Source: Betaproteobacteria bacterium (GTDB lineage: Bacteria; Pseudomonadota; Gammaproteobacteria; Burkholderiales; Burkholderiaceae_A). Taken from it: a stretch of DNA of 64,000 bases. Below the pieces are notes generated by a model. The model was not told the DNA's origin. It saw only the letters and a program-made list of their open reading frames with translations, and did not search any database. The DNA is taken from positions 62,001-126,000 of the forward strand of contig JAGWWC010000001.1 of NCBI GenBank assembly GCA_018970545.1. The letters are read 5' to 3'. Each line of letters begins with the position of its first letter. The first letter of the stretch is position 1. This document shows, in pieces, positions 40,261 to 51,765 of this stretch. A program made the position numbers and the translations under genes.

Positions 40261-41667
40261 ATGCTCATTCGATTAATTTTTTCCACCCTGGCGTTGATGC
40301 TGGGATTGGCGGCCACAATCGCGCATGGTCAGCCGCTCAGGCCGAGCCTTGATCGCACGCTGGCCAACGGGATGCGGGTACTGGTCTTCGAGAATCCGCG
40401 TGCGCCAACGGCGTTGCACATGGTCTGGGTGAAGGCGGGCTCGATCGACGAGGTCAGCGGCCGCTCCGGCCTTGCCCATGTGCTGGAGCACATGATGTTC
40501 AAGGGCACACAGAATCTGGGCCCGGGAGAATTCAGCCGCCGTGTTGCCGCTCTCGGCGGGCGAGAAAACGCTTTTACGTCGAAGGATTACACGGGCTATT
40601 TTCAGCAGGTCCACAAGGATTCTTTACGCGAAGTGATGCGCCTGGAGGCCGATCGTCAGCGTTTTTTGAAGCTCAACGACCAGGAATTTAAAAAAGAAAT
40701 TCAGGTGGTCATGGAGGAGCGACGCCTTCGCACCGACGACAATCCCTCCAGCCTTGCCTTCGAAACGCTTGCCTCGGTGGCGTTTCAGGCCAGCCCCGTT
40801 CGCAATCCCATCATCGGCTGGATGAATGATCTTCAGCACCTCACCCTTGCGGATGTTCAGCAGTGGTACCGAGATTGGTATGCACCAAACAATATGATTC
40901 TGGTGGTGGCAGGCGATGTCAACGCCAATCAGGTTTTTCAATGGGCGCAGGAGCTCTATGGGCCAATGCGATCGCGGATCCTTCCCCCGCGTAAGCCGCA
41001 GCAGGAGCCGGCTCAGAGCGGCATGCGACGGGCCCGCCTGAAGGCCCCAGCAGAGAACCCCTTTTTGATGATGGCCTATAAGGCCCCCACCTTTCGTGAT
41101 GCGCTCGGGCCGGTGGCGATGTCAGCATTGCCGGCAAGGGATCTGGTTGCGCTTGAGGTGTTGTCGGCACTCTTGGATGATCCCGGCACCGGCCGGCTCG
41201 TACAGCGCCTCGTCCGTCAGGACCGGAGCGCGCTTTCTTTTAATTCCGGCACCGATGGAATTGCGCGCGGGCCCGGCCTGTTCATGATGGAGGCGGTGGC
41301 GGCTCCCGGATCCTCATTGTCGACGTTAGAGCAGAAGATCAAAGAGGAAATCGCCCTGATTGCCAAAGAGGGTGTGCGTGAGCAGGAGCTGATTCGGCTC
41401 AAGCGGCAGGCCAAAGCAAGTCAGGTTTTTCGTCAGGACTCAATGTTCTCCATCGCGATGGAGGCGGCCCGACTCTTGTTGGCAGGCCGTGAGCTTGCGG
41501 ATGCCGAGCGCTGGCTACAGGTGCTGGACGACATTCGATCCGAGGATATTCAACGGGTAGCCCAGCAGTATTTCTCTGACGATCAGCTGACGGTTCTCGA
41601 GTTTGAGCCACTGCCACTGTCCAATGCGGCCGCAAAGCCTCGGCCAGCAGCAGCAATTCGGCACTAA
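40261..41667 (+). CDS. M16 family zinc peptidase
   Basis: GRSGLAHVLEHMMFKGTQNL (HxxEH zinc motif), signal peptide. Confidence 0.92.
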   Translation: MLIRLIFSTLALMLGLAATIAHGQPLRPSLDRTLANGMRVLVFENPRAPTALHMVWVKAGSIDEVSGRSGLAHVLEHMMFKGTQNLGPGEFSRRVAALGGRENAFTSKDYTGYFQQVHKDSLREVMRLEADRQRFLKLNDQEFKKEIQVVMEERRLRTDDNPSSLAFETLASVAFQASPVRNPIIGWMNDLQHLTLADVQQWYRDWYAPNNMILVVAGDVNANQVFQWAQELYGPMRSRILPPRKPQQEPAQSGMRRARLKAPAENPFLMMAYKAPTFRDALGPVAMSALPARDLVALEVLSALLDDPGTGRLVQRLVRQDRSALSFNSGTDGIARGPGLFMMEAVAAPGSSLSTLEQKIKEEIALIAKEGVREQELIRLKRQAKASQVFRQDSMFSIAMEAARLLLAGRELADAERWLQVLDDIRSEDIQRVAQQYFSDDQLTVLEFEPLPLSNAAAKPRPAAAIRH

Positions 41668-41677
41668 GGGCGAATCG

Positions 41678-43048
41678 ATGAAACGAACTCTGTTGATACT
41701 TCTGACCGCTGTCTCCATTTTCGGGTCTTCGGCCCTGCAGGCGCGCAGTCAAGATCTTCGACAGTGGACCACGGCCTCCGGCGCCCGCGTACTTTTTCTC
41801 GCGGCACCGGAGATCCCGATGGTCGATGTTGCCATTGACGTTGATGCAGGCAGTCGCTGGGAGACTTCTGTCCACGCAGGGCTTGCGGCGATGGTGGGCG
41901 CAATGATGCCGCGAGGAATTCGGGCCAACAGCACGATGCCCGCCATGAATGAGACGCAGATCAGCGAGTCTTTCGCGGAACTCGCAGTGCAGCGTGGTGG
42001 TGGTGTCACGCTGGATCGCGCCAGCATCAGCCTGAGAACTCTATCGGATGCAGAAGTGCGTGAGCGGGCGGCCCGACTCTTGTCCCGCATGATGTTTGAG
42101 CCGACATTTGATCAAGCGATCTTGCAGCGGGAGAAACTGAGAACAATCGCAGGGCTGCGTGAGTCCATGACCCAGCCGCAGTCCATCGCCACCAAGGCCC
42201 TCTGGCGGGCGCTGTATCCCGCCCACCCCTATGGCCAGCAGGCCACACCGGAGACCATTGAGGCCATCACTGCGGATGACTTAATTCGCTTTCACCGGCA
42301 GCATTGGCAGGCACATCGCATGCGCATCACCATTGTGGGTGCGCTTACCGAGGCCCAGGCCCGCGCATGGGTTGAGCAATTGCTCTCGGCCGCCCCCATG
42401 ACTTCAACGACAGGCGAGCGGGCTGTGATGCACGCGCCATCTCGCCAGCATCCTGCACCGCTGAATGTACAGACGAAGGCAGTGCGACAGGCGATTGCCC
42501 ATCCGGCCAGCCAGAGCCATCTCTGGCTTGGACTGCCCGCGATCGCCCGCGACGATCCAGATTTTTTTGCGTTAACGGTCGGCAATTACATTCTGGGTGG
42601 AGGCGGTTTTGTTTCTCGTCTTACGGAAGAAATTCGCGAAAAACGCGGCCTGTCTTACAGCGTCTTTAGCGCTTTTCAGCCTCTGGCCCAGCCGGGTCCT
42701 TTCCTGATGAGCCTGCAGACCCAGAAGGCCAAGGCACCGGAGGCGCTTCAGGTGATGGAAAAAACCTTACTCCGATTTTTGCAAGAAGGTCCGACTGAAA
42801 AAGAATTGAAAGCGGCAAAGCAAAATCTCATTGGTGGATTTGCACTTCGGCTGGATACGAACCGAAAGCTTTTGGACAACCTCGCCCAGATCAACTTCTA
42901 TGACATGCCACTCGACTATCTGGACACTTGGACTGAAAAAGTCTCCCGTGTCACCCGCGAGGATATTCGTCGCGCAATGAACCGTGTCGTTGCCCCTGAG
43001 CGGATTTCGGTGATTGTTGTCGCTGGGCCGGAAGGTTTTGCACCTTAG
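41678..43048 (+). CDS. M16 family peptidase-like partner lacking HxxEH
   Basis: VHAGLAAMVGAMMPRG replaces the zinc motif; LGGGGFVSRLTEEIREKRGLSYSVFS. Confidence 0.9.
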   Translation: MKRTLLILLTAVSIFGSSALQARSQDLRQWTTASGARVLFLAAPEIPMVDVAIDVDAGSRWETSVHAGLAAMVGAMMPRGIRANSTMPAMNETQISESFAELAVQRGGGVTLDRASISLRTLSDAEVRERAARLLSRMMFEPTFDQAILQREKLRTIAGLRESMTQPQSIATKALWRALYPAHPYGQQATPETIEAITADDLIRFHRQHWQAHRMRITIVGALTEAQARAWVEQLLSAAPMTSTTGERAVMHAPSRQHPAPLNVQTKAVRQAIAHPASQSHLWLGLPAIARDDPDFFALTVGNYILGGGGFVSRLTEEIREKRGLSYSVFSAFQPLAQPGPFLMSLQTQKAKAPEALQVMEKTLLRFLQEGPTEKELKAAKQNLIGGFALRLDTNRKLLDNLAQINFYDMPLDYLDTWTEKVSRVTREDIRRAMNRVVAPERISVIVVAGPEGFAP

Positions 43049-43056
43049 TCGACGGC

Positions 43057-43656
43057 ATGGGCCAGCTGCGGATTATTGCGGGCAAGTGGAAGCGGCGGCC
43101 CATTCCCGTGAAAGCGTTGACGGGTCTGCGCCCAACACCAGATCGTGTTCGCGAGACACTCTTTAACTGGCTGGGCCAGCGATGTGATGGCTGGCGCTGC
43201 CTGGATCTCTTTGCGGGATCGGGAGCGCTTGGCCTGGAGGCAGCTTCGCGGGGCGCAGCGCGGGTGGTTTTTGTGGAGTCGGATGCCGTTGCGGCGCAGG
43301 CCATCGAGCAGTGGATTCATCAAGTGGGCGGCGGCCCGGAGTGCCAGGTGGTTCGAGCCAAAGCCCAGCAGTGGTGTGGGACTCCAGCATCGGCTGGTTT
43401 TGATTTGATCTTCATTGACCCCCCTTTTGGCTCCGGAATGGTCAGCAGTATTGTCCCGGCGGCCACGCGTCTGCTGGTCCCAGGTGGGCATATGTATGTG
43501 GAGTCTGAAGCACCATTAGAGGCCGCCTGGGCTGCCTCCCTTGGCCTATCAGCCCTGCGCGCAGACAAGGCGGGCGCGGTTCATTATCATCTGCTCCAAT
43601 TCAGTGCATCACAGGGAGCGCATGATGCTGATCGGAATCTACCCCGGCACCTTTGA
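43057..43656 (+). CDS. rsmD: 16S rRNA (guanine(966)-N(2))-methyltransferase
   Basis: [58 protein letters not shown]. Confidence 0.93.
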   Translation: MGQLRIIAGKWKRRPIPVKALTGLRPTPDRVRETLFNWLGQRCDGWRCLDLFAGSGALGLEAASRGAARVVFVESDAVAAQAIEQWIHQVGGGPECQVVRAKAQQWCGTPASAGFDLIFIDPPFGSGMVSSIVPAATRLLVPGGHMYVESEAPLEAAWAASLGLSALRADKAGAVHYHLLQFSASQGAHDADRNLPRHL

Positions 43657-44116
43657 TCCGCTGACCCGCGGCCATGAGGATTTGGTCCGGCGGGCCAGCA
43701 AGCTGGTGGATCAACTGGTGGTGGGCGTTGCGGATAGCCGCGCGAAACGCCCTTTTTTTTCCTTACAGGAGCGGCTTGATATCGCCACGGAGGTCCTGGG
43801 CCACTATGCCAATGTGAAAGTCGCCAGTTTCTCGGGTTTATTAAAGGACTTTGTTCGGCAACACAACGCAAAAATTATTGTGCGAGGCCTGCGGGCGGTA
43901 TCTGACTTTGAGTATGAGTTTCAAATGGCAGGAATGAATCGATACCTGCTGCCTGATGTAGAGACGATATTCTTGACGCCCTCGGATCAGTACCAGTTTA
44001 TCTCTGGAACCATCGTCAGGGAGATCGCACTGCTGGGGGGCGATGTCAGCAAGTTTGTGTTTCCCTCGGTCGAGAAATGGCTGCGTGAGCGGCTAAAGAA
44101 AAATGCAGATCAATAG
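43622..44116 (+). CDS. coaD: Phosphopantetheine adenylyltransferase
   Basis: [68 protein letters not shown]. Confidence 0.95.
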   Translation: MMLIGIYPGTFDPLTRGHEDLVRRASKLVDQLVVGVADSRAKRPFFSLQERLDIATEVLGHYANVKVASFSGLLKDFVRQHNAKIIVRGLRAVSDFEYEFQMAGMNRYLLPDVETIFLTPSDQYQFISGTIVREIALLGGDVSKFVFPSVEKWLRERLKKNADQ

Positions 44117-44392
<276 letters not shown>

Positions 44393-44413
44393 CCCTCATC
44401 ACGAGGGAACACT

Positions 44414-45508
44414 ATGGCACTTCAATGCGGCATCGTCGGCCTGCCGAATGTGGGCAAATCCACCCTGTTTAATGCGCTGACCAAGGCGGGCATCGCCGCT
44501 GAGAATTATCCCTTTTGCACCATTGAGCCCAATGTGGGCATCGTCGAGGTTCCGGACCCGCGGCTCGCCCAGCTGGCTGGCATTGTGCGTCCGGAGCGAG
44601 TCCTTTCGGCGACGGTGGAGTTTGTTGACATCGCAGGCCTGGTGGCAGGCGCCAGTAAAGGCGAGGGGCTGGGCAATCAATTTCTTGCCAATATTCGCGA
44701 GACCGATGCCATTGTTCATGTGGTGCGCTGTTTTGAGGATGACAATGTCGTGCATGTCAGTGGCCGAATCGATCCGCTGGCAGATATCGAGACCATCGAG
44801 ACCGAGCTCGCACTTGCCGATCTCGCCAACGTGGAAAAGCAAATTGCCAAAGTCGCCAAGCTTGCAAAATCCGGCGGTGATAAAGAGGCCCAGCGACTGT
44901 TGTCAGTGCTGGAAAAATGCCAGATGCAGCTTGATCAGGCCAGACCAATTCGCAGCATGGACCTCTACGATGAAGAAAAAGAGCTCATTCGGCCTTTCTG
45001 TTTGATTACCGCTAAGCCAGCCATGTTTGCAGCCAATGTCAGCGAGGGCGGCTTTGTCGGCAATCCGCACCTGGAAAAGCTGCAGTCGTATGCGGCAGCC
45101 CAGAAGGCGCCAGTGGTCGCGATTTGTGCGGCCGTCGAGGCCGAGATTGCCGATATGTCGGATGAGGATAAGTCCGTATTCTTAAGTGACATGGGCATGC
45201 AAGAGCCCGGACTGAATCGATTGATTCGCGCAGGATTTGGCCTGCTGGGCTTGCAGACATATTTCACCGCGGGCCCGAAAGAGGTCCGGGCCTGGACCGT
45301 GCGAGTGGGCGCCACCGCCCCTCAGGCCGCCGGGGTAATTCACACGGATTTTGAGCGCGGGTTTATTCGTGCCGAGGTGATTGCGTTTGAAGAATACGTG
45401 ACCCTAAAAGGCGAGCAGGCCGCCAAAGAGGCCGGCAAGATGCGGCTAGAGGGCAAAGACTACATCGTGAAAGATGGAGATGTCATGCATTTTCGATTCA
45501 ACGTCTAA
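44414..45508 (+). CDS. ychF: Ribosome-binding/redox-regulated ATPase YchF
   Basis: [66 protein letters not shown]. Confidence 0.97.
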   Translation: MALQCGIVGLPNVGKSTLFNALTKAGIAAENYPFCTIEPNVGIVEVPDPRLAQLAGIVRPERVLSATVEFVDIAGLVAGASKGEGLGNQFLANIRETDAIVHVVRCFEDDNVVHVSGRIDPLADIETIETELALADLANVEKQIAKVAKLAKSGGDKEAQRLLSVLEKCQMQLDQARPIRSMDLYDEEKELIRPFCLITAKPAMFAANVSEGGFVGNPHLEKLQSYAAAQKAPVVAICAAVEAEIADMSDEDKSVFLSDMGMQEPGLNRLIRAGFGLLGLQTYFTAGPKEVRAWTVRVGATAPQAAGVIHTDFERGFIRAEVIAFEEYVTLKGEQAAKEAGKMRLEGKDYIVKDGDVMHFRFNV

Positions 45509-46712
45509 ACGATTCGAAATCTATGGCCTGAAGGTATTTTTCTACGACTCGATTTTCATCAAAGACGGTTTCGGCAAGCTCGCGAGAGGCCAGGCCCATG
45601 GCCTGTCGTTGAGCATCAGAGAGCTTCATCATGGTGAGCATTGCCCGCGCCAAATCCTGCGGGTCTTTTACTCGACACAGCAAGCCGTTTTGGCCATGGC
45701 GCACGACCTCGCGACATCCCGGTACATCGGTTGTAATCAATGGCTTGCCCATGGCTGCGGCCTCAAGCAAAGATCGAGGAGTGCCCTCTCGATAAGAGGG
45801 CAACACCACACAATCGGCCTGAACAATGCGCGGCCGTGGATCCTCAACGTGGCCCAACAACTCAAGCTGCGGGTCTTGTCGCCACTCGTTCAGAAGGCTT
45901 GATGTGATGGCGGTGGGATTGGTACCACCATCCGGCCCAAGAATCTTCAAGCATGCTGCCGGAAGGGCGGAGTGGGCCTCTTGGATAAGCTGTTGCCGAA
46001 GCAGTTTGAATGCCTGCACCAGCTCCAGCAGGCCCTTATCACCCAACAGTCTGCCAATAAATAAAAAAACAAACGGCCGTTGACTCACAATCGAATCCTG
46101 GCCGTCCGTGCTGGAATTGGCCGTCGGTGCAAAATGCCGCAGGTCGACGCCCGAGCCAGGCAGCAGGCCCGCCTGACTGACTCGGACCAGGCGACGTTGT
46201 AAAAAAAAATCACGGTCATCTGGATTCTGAAAAAAAATCGTTCGGGCTTTTCCGAGGCTCAGTCGATAGAGCATCCCCACCAGCCGGCCGAGCCATCCAC
46301 CTTCAATAAAGGCGGTGCCGAGCCCAGAGACATTGCCGATCTGGGTAATGCCTAGACATCGAGCAGCAAGTCCGCCATAAATGTTTGGCTTGACTGTAAA
46401 GCTCAGCAGCACAGCGGGCCGGTAGCGACGCAAAAGCCGCAGGTAGTTCCAAAACAACACAACGTCCGACCAAGGGTTGCGTCCGTGGGCGGGCACAGGC
46501 AGGGGCTCTACTGTGCAGCCCATGTCCTGAAGCTTTTTTATAGCAGCATCCGCTGGCACCAGGGCGACCAACACGGCATCTCTTGCTGAAAGGGCCCGCA
46601 GAAGTGGCGCTCGAAAATGCGCCAGGTTCCAGGCGGTGTTGGCGGTGAACACAACGACAGGCCGGGCCGACCAGGCGTCTTGAAGGCGCGTGATCGACTC
46701 AGGTGTTTGCAT
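45498..46712 (-). CDS. Family 4-type glycosyltransferase
   Basis: [12 protein letters not shown]-like region, [62 protein letters not shown]. Confidence 0.9.
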   Translation of the reverse strand: MQTPESITRLQDAWSARPVVVFTANTAWNLAHFRAPLLRALSARDAVLVALVPADAAIKKLQDMGCTVEPLPVPAHGRNPWSDVVLFWNYLRLLRRYRPAVLLSFTVKPNIYGGLAARCLGITQIGNVSGLGTAFIEGGWLGRLVGMLYRLSLGKARTIFFQNPDDRDFFLQRRLVRVSQAGLLPGSGVDLRHFAPTANSSTDGQDSIVSQRPFVFLFIGRLLGDKGLLELVQAFKLLRQQLIQEAHSALPAACLKILGPDGGTNPTAITSSLLNEWRQDPQLELLGHVEDPRPRIVQADCVVLPSYREGTPRSLLEAAAMGKPLITTDVPGCREVVRHGQNGLLCRVKDPQDLARAMLTMMKLSDAQRQAMGLASRELAETVFDENRVVEKYLQAIDFESFRR

Positions 46713-46715
46713 TGC

Positions 46716-47294
46716 TCATGAGTGCTTCGTCAGCCCGTGAAGGCACCGCTGGGCCGCCGCAATCTTTCCTTCAAGAATTCCAGGCAGCGCTTCAATGATC
46801 GATGTCAATGCCTGATCGATTGCGATTTTTTCTTCGGCACGGGGCTCATGCAGTACAAAATCCGCCACATCTTGATTGAGATTGAGTGTGCGCGGGTGGC
46901 CGATGCCGATGCGCAGTCGCCAGAAATCTGCCGAGCCAAGGTGCAGTTCGATATCGCGAACACCATTATGGCCGCCATGGCCGCCCCCTTGCTTTAAGCG
47001 CACAGCACCCGGCGGCAGATCCAGTTCGTCGTGAACGACCAGGACCTCGTGGGCCTGCAGTCGATGAAATCGCGCAAACGGACCCACCGCCTCACCCGAG
47101 GCGTTCATATACGTCTGCGGCTTGAACAACCACCGATCGGCGCCGGCAAGACGGGCCTTCGCAATCTCGGCTTTGAATTTTGATTCACGTGACCAGCCCG
47201 AGGCGGCCAGACGATCGACCATCCAGAATCCCACGTTATGCCGATGGCCGGCATACTGGGATCCTGGATTGCCCAGACCAACAATGAGTTTCAT
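46716..47294 (-). CDS. pth: Peptidyl-tRNA hydrolase
   Basis: LIVGLGNPGSQYAGHRHNVGFWMVDRLA, KPQTYMNASGEAV, VVHDELDLPPGAVRLKQGGGHGGHNGVRDI. Confidence 0.96.
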   Translation of the reverse strand: MKLIVGLGNPGSQYAGHRHNVGFWMVDRLAASGWSRESKFKAEIAKARLAGADRWLFKPQTYMNASGEAVGPFARFHRLQAHEVLVVHDELDLPPGAVRLKQGGGHGGHNGVRDIELHLGSADFWRLRIGIGHPRTLNLNQDVADFVLHEPRAEEKIAIDQALTSIIEALPGILEGKIAAAQRCLHGLTKHS

Positions 47295-47316
47295 TCAGAC
47301 CCTCTGGCCTGAATCA

Positions 47317-47961
47317 TCAGTCTTTCTTTTCAGACTTCTCGGCAGGTTTTGCTTCAGCAGCAGGAGCGGCCTCAGCAGCTGGGGCCTCTTCTTCCGCGCC
47401 ACCGCCCGGCACGGATGCAGTCACCACAGTGGGGTTCTCTCCGGTGTGCAACACCAGAGAGACACCAGCCGGCATGACCAGATCACGCACATGCAGAGAA
47501 TGGCCGACCGACAGCGTTGCCAGATCGACCTCGATGAACTCAGGCAGGTCTTTCGGTAAGCACGAGATCAGCACATCCGTCAACACGTGGCTCACGATAC
47601 CGCCCGAGAGTTTGACGGCCGGGGAGATATCCTGATTCTTAAAGTGCAGGGGCACCTTGGTCTGCAATTTTTGGTTGACATCGATGCGCTGGAAATCCAC
47701 GTGCAGGACCACTGGCTTGTAGGGATGCATCTGGTAATCACGCAGCAGCACCTGCTCTGATTTCCCATCGAGCTCAAGATCCAGAATCGATGAATGAAAC
47801 GATTCGACCTTCAATGCCAGCAGCAAAGGGTTGTGATCGATCTCAATGTTGATGGGTGATTTTTTGGCGCCATAAATAATGCCGGGCACCTTACCGTCAC
47901 GGCGAAGACGGCGGCTCGCACCCGATCCTTGCACCGCACGGGAATTGGCAACAACTTTCAT
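47317..47961 (-). CDS. rplY: 50S ribosomal protein L25/general stress protein Ctc
   Basis: [44 protein letters not shown]. Confidence 0.94.
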   Translation of the reverse strand: MKVVANSRAVQGSGASRRLRRDGKVPGIIYGAKKSPINIEIDHNPLLLALKVESFHSSILDLELDGKSEQVLLRDYQMHPYKPVVLHVDFQRIDVNQKLQTKVPLHFKNQDISPAVKLSGGIVSHVLTDVLISCLPKDLPEFIEVDLATLSVGHSLHVRDLVMPAGVSLVLHTGENPTVVTASVPGGGAEEEAPAAEAAPAAEAKPAEKSEKKD

Positions 47962-47980
47962 GAACTACTCCTTCACAGGT

Positions 47981-48030
47981 GGCAGCCCGCAGGCCGCCGG
48001 TCAAAAATCCTTTTCGATTCAGCGGCTGCC
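47981..48030 (-). repeat. Inverted repeat (7-bp arms) in the rplY 5' leader
   Basis: GGCAGCC at 47981-47987 and GGCTGCC at 48024-48030. Confidence 0.4.
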
Positions 48031-48067
48031 GCGACCAGCAATCCGAAAAAAAGAAAAGGCACGAAAA

Positions 48068-49048
48068 CTATTCAACAAACAAAGAGCTGACTGAGTCAGA
48101 TTTCACAATTCTTAAAATGGTTTCGGCCAACAATCCGGCGCAGGACAAGACCCGAATTCTGCCAGTGGCCTGGGACTCCTTTGACAAAGGAATGGAGTCT
48201 GTCACCACGAGTTCATCCAGCGCTGAATGGGCGATCCGATCCGCCGCTCCGCCAGAGAGCACGGCATGCGTGCAGTAGGCAACCACGCGTTCGGCGCCAT
48301 GGTCTTTGAGCGCCTGGGCCGCCTTGGTCAGCGTACCGGCAGTATCCACCATGTCGTCCATGATCATGCAGGTCCTGCCAGAGACATCTCCGATGATGTT
48401 CATGACCTCCGATACATTGGCCTTTGGCCGGCGCTTATCGATAATCGCCAGATCGCAATCCATCTGCTTGGCAAACGCCCGTGCGCGAACCACGCCGCCA
48501 ACATCGGGTGAAACCACCAGTAAATTCTGATAAGTCTGCTGCCAGACATCGGCCAGAATGATCGGTGCGGCGTAAACGTTGTCCACCGGGATATCAAAAA
48601 ACCCCTGGATCTGATCAGAGTGCAGGTCCATGGTGAGCACCCGGCTCACCCCCACGGTTTGAAACATATTGGCCACGACCTTGGCGCTGATTGGCACTCG
48701 TGAAGAGCGCACACGTCGATCCTGCCGTGCATAGCCAAAATAGGGGATGGCCACAGTGATCCGCTCGGCCGAGGCCCGACGCAGCGCATCGCACATCAGC
48801 ATGACTTCCATCAAATGGTCATTGGCAGGCGCACAAGTGGATTGCAAGACAACGGCATGCTTGCCACGCACATGCTCAAGAATTTCGACAGTGGATTCGC
48901 CGTCACTGAATTGGGCGACTGTGGCCCTGCCCAGCCGCGTGCCGAGATGGCGTGCGACATCCGATGCCAGTTTGGGGTTGGCATTGCCGGTGAAGATCAT
49001 GAGCCCCTCGGGGGCACCGCCTTCTTTATTTAGTATGCGGTCGACCAT
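48068..49048 (-). CDS. prs: Ribose-phosphate pyrophosphokinase
   Basis: [67 protein letters not shown]. Confidence 0.97.
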   Translation of the reverse strand: MVDRILNKEGGAPEGLMIFTGNANPKLASDVARHLGTRLGRATVAQFSDGESTVEILEHVRGKHAVVLQSTCAPANDHLMEVMLMCDALRRASAERITVAIPYFGYARQDRRVRSSRVPISAKVVANMFQTVGVSRVLTMDLHSDQIQGFFDIPVDNVYAAPIILADVWQQTYQNLLVVSPDVGGVVRARAFAKQMDCDLAIIDKRRPKANVSEVMNIIGDVSGRTCMIMDDMVDTAGTLTKAAQALKDHGAERVVAYCTHAVLSGGAADRIAHSALDELVVTDSIPLSKESQATGRIRVLSCAGLLAETILRIVKSDSVSSLFVE

Positions 49049-49075
49049 CTTTCAGTGTTCGGGGCAAAGAAATCT

Positions 49076-49152
49076 TGGCTGGGGAGGAAGGATTCGAACC
49101 CTCGAATGCCGGAATCAAAATCCGGTGCCTTAACCAACTTGGCGACTCCCCA
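49076..49152 (-). tRNA. tRNA-Gln (anticodon TTG), CCA encoded
   Basis: TGGGGAGTCGCCAAGTTGGTTAAGGCACCGGATTTTGATTCCGGCATTCGAGGGTTCGAATCCTTCCTCCCCAGCCA; anticodon loop TTTTGAT, T-loop GGTTCGAATCC. Confidence 0.95.
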
Positions 49153-49157
49153 ACGGT

Positions 49158-50075
49158 TTACAACACGTTACCCGGATGTCGCATGAGGGTCTGGCAGACC
49201 TTCAGCCTCAGTGGTAACTGTCCCACTGAAGTGCTCTGAAGGGCGCTAACGCGGTCGACGAGCCGTTGGGCCGTCGGAGCATCTGGGGCGGTACAGAAGA
49301 CCGCACCCCCAGAGCCTGACATTCGCACTGCAGCCGGGGCAATTCCTTCGCTGGCGGCAGCCGTTTCAAGCCACTGCAGGGCCTGCTGCACCTGCGGAAA
49401 CCGGGCTGCGGTCACCGCCTGCAGGTCGTTGCGGCCGAATGCCCACACGGGCTGTCGGGCTGCTTGGGCGAAGCCCGCAATTCTCGAAGTTTTGGAATTT
49501 CGTGTCAATTCAGGGGCCGCAAAGATCTCCGCAGTCCCCACGTGGCAGGCGGGCACGACGACCGAGAGCCAACGCAGACAGCTTTCATAGGGCTGGAGTT
49601 GCTCGCCAATGCCTTGCACGAACGCTGCTTTGCCAAAAAGAAAAAATGGGACATCGGCCCCCAGGCCCAGACCGATCTCGCTTAGCTGTCGATTGCTCAG
49701 TCCCAGCTTCCAGAGATGGTTTAAGCCCATGAGGGTGCTGGCTGCATCGGAGCTGCCCCCACCCAGGCCCGCCCCAGCCGGAATGGTTTTGGTGATCTCA
49801 ATGCTCGCCCCGGGCCGGCCTGCCGCCTGCCACTGGGCCGTTTTTTGCAAGGCTGACGCTGCCCGAACTGCGAGATCAAGGGCGGGGGGCCCCAGCATAT
49901 CGCCGCACCGCTGAATCTCACCATCGGGCCGGCCGGAGAGCACGATGCGGTCGGACCAGTCGATCAATTCAAAGGCGCTTTCCAGCAGGTGGTAGCCATC
50001 CTCCCGCTGACCCACTACATGCAGAAACAGATTGATCTTCGCGGGCGCTTCAAGCGTCAAGGTCTCGGGCTGCAT
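49158..50075 (-). CDS. ispE: 4-diphosphocytidyl-2-C-methyl-D-erythritol kinase
   Basis: APAKINLFLHVVGQREDGYHLLESAF, IPAGAGLGGGSSDAAS, MSGSGGAVF. Confidence 0.95.
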   Translation of the reverse strand: MQPETLTLEAPAKINLFLHVVGQREDGYHLLESAFELIDWSDRIVLSGRPDGEIQRCGDMLGPPALDLAVRAASALQKTAQWQAAGRPGASIEITKTIPAGAGLGGGSSDAASTLMGLNHLWKLGLSNRQLSEIGLGLGADVPFFLFGKAAFVQGIGEQLQPYESCLRWLSVVVPACHVGTAEIFAAPELTRNSKTSRIAGFAQAARQPVWAFGRNDLQAVTAARFPQVQQALQWLETAAASEGIAPAAVRMSGSGGAVFCTAPDAPTAQRLVDRVSALQSTSVGQLPLRLKVCQTLMRHPGNVL

Positions 50076-50102
50076 AGTTTGATCAGGTGCGCAACTGATG
50101 CC

Positions 50103-50726
50103 CTAGAGAGGATCGAGCACCGCCCTCAGTCGGATATCCAGCTGGCGGATGCTGAACTCAAACTCGCGGCTGCCGGAGACGGAGGCTGCAAGGCTTTCAA
50201 ACGAATCCATCAGTGATCGCATCAGAAGCCGAAGTTCGGCCTCATCGAGTGCCATGACCGTATCGCCGAGAAGGGCCCGTGTTATCCAAGGGCGCTGCTG
50301 GACATCGAGCGGACTGCCCTCTGCATCAAACGCAACAATCATCGCCTCGATTCGCTTTTCTTTCAGCAGCCCCGCGGGTGAGGCGATGAGTCGCCGCTCG
50401 AGACTGCCAAGGGTCTGGCCAAGCGGACCCAGCCAAATGAGAATTTGCCGTTCCACCTGATTCGATGGCATCGCCGTGGCGGGTGCCAGCTGCAGCCATT
50501 CAAAGCGGCCCTGGCCGCCACGCCGCTGATCCCATTGCGGATGCTGCGCTGAGAGAATGAATCGTCCGGATCGGGCAAGCCGGATTTGCTCATCTGCCCT
50601 CTCGAGACTGAAGCGCTCCATAGCGGGCTGCTTCGGGATGGGGGCGGCACAGCCCGCCAACAGCGCTCCAGCAGCGGCACAAAATGACACCACAAGGACA
50701 CGGGCTGACCTCAGGAGCGGGTTCAA
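50103..50726 (-). CDS. lolB: Outer membrane lipoprotein LolB
   Basis: Lipobox LLAGC; RRGGQGRFEWLQ; position next to ispE. Confidence 0.85.
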   Translation of the reverse strand: MNPLLRSARVLVVSFCAAAGALLAGCAAPIPKQPAMERFSLERADEQIRLARSGRFILSAQHPQWDQRRGGQGRFEWLQLAPATAMPSNQVERQILIWLGPLGQTLGSLERRLIASPAGLLKEKRIEAMIVAFDAEGSPLDVQQRPWITRALLGDTVMALDEAELRLLMRSLMDSFESLAASVSGSREFEFSIRQLDIRLRAVLDPL

Positions 50727-51730
50727 CGGGGATGCACACGTGCGGGGGAGATGCCCAGTCGCTTGAGCGTGTTGATCAGCACCTCATTGCTCGGATCGGC
50801 GCCGAATGCCGTCCTGAACATCGACTCCGCTTCTTCTCGGCGTCCGCGGCTCCACAACACTTCACCCAGGTGAGTGGAAATTTCGGCATCGGGCAGCTGA
50901 CGTTGCGCCTGCCGAAGGTATTGCTCTGCACGCTCAAGATCGCCGAGTCGGAAATAGACCCAGCCCATGCTGTCGATGATGTGGGCATCATTTGGGGCCA
51001 GTGCGAGGGCCCGCTCGATCAATGCTTTGGCTTCGTCAAGCCGCTCATTGCGGTCAGCAAAGTGATAGCCCAATGCATTGTGGGCATGAGCATGCTGCGG
51101 ATCGCGCGCGATAAGTCCGCGCAATATTTTTTCCATCGCCTGAGGCTGGCCTGCTTTCTCATGCATCATGGCCAGCGTGTAAGCCACATTGGGTTTTTCT
51201 TGGTCTGGCCGGCTGACTGCATCAAATAGTCTCAGGCCATCGGCTTTACTGGGCGCGCGGCTGGCCAGTCCGGCGAGGTATTCATAAAAAGCATCCAGCC
51301 GCTGCTCTTTGGTGGCCCGATCACGGCGTGCGTTTAAAGAACGAATTAATTTTTCGTTCTCCCCTAACACCACGTGCAACAGGTCCAGCGTGCTCTGGGC
51401 CTCTGGATCAGTGGGCGCAACGTTCTGCCAAATGGCGGCCGCCTCCTGCGCCCGTTCGGGCGAACGGGCCTGAATGGCGAGTTCGGTGGCGCGGCGGGCT
51501 ACGCCAGGATCTTGGGTTTGTCGGGCCACGCTGAGGTAGGTGGCGGCTGCAGCGCCGATATCACCCTGGGCAAGGGCCAGCTCGCTGGCCAGAATCTGAA
51601 AAATCAGGCCCGCCTGCTCGCGGCCGCGATCAATCGTTCTGCCGGATGCGGACCAGGCCGACTCAGTCGCGGCGAACACCAGGCCGATGCTCAGCAGCAA
51701 AATGATGAATCGGGACCGAAGCGTGCTCAT
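50723..51730 (-). CDS. Tetratricopeptide repeat protein, exported
   Basis: HNALGYHFADRNERLDEAKALIERALALAPNDAHIIDSMGWVYFRLGDLERAEQYLRQA TPR repeats; signal peptide. Confidence 0.9.
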   Translation of the reverse strand: MSTLRSRFIILLLSIGLVFAATESAWSASGRTIDRGREQAGLIFQILASELALAQGDIGAAAATYLSVARQTQDPGVARRATELAIQARSPERAQEAAAIWQNVAPTDPEAQSTLDLLHVVLGENEKLIRSLNARRDRATKEQRLDAFYEYLAGLASRAPSKADGLRLFDAVSRPDQEKPNVAYTLAMMHEKAGQPQAMEKILRGLIARDPQHAHAHNALGYHFADRNERLDEAKALIERALALAPNDAHIIDSMGWVYFRLGDLERAEQYLRQAQRQLPDAEISTHLGEVLWSRGRREEAESMFRTAFGADPSNEVLINTLKRLGISPARVHPR

Positions 51731-51765
51731 GCCTCTACACTCACTGAGTTTTCCTGACCGATATC

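Noticed and set aside
41678-43048. M16 peptidase without HxxEH as a novel pseudoenzyme
   Set aside because: Paired active/inactive M16 subunits encoded in tandem are a well known arrangement.
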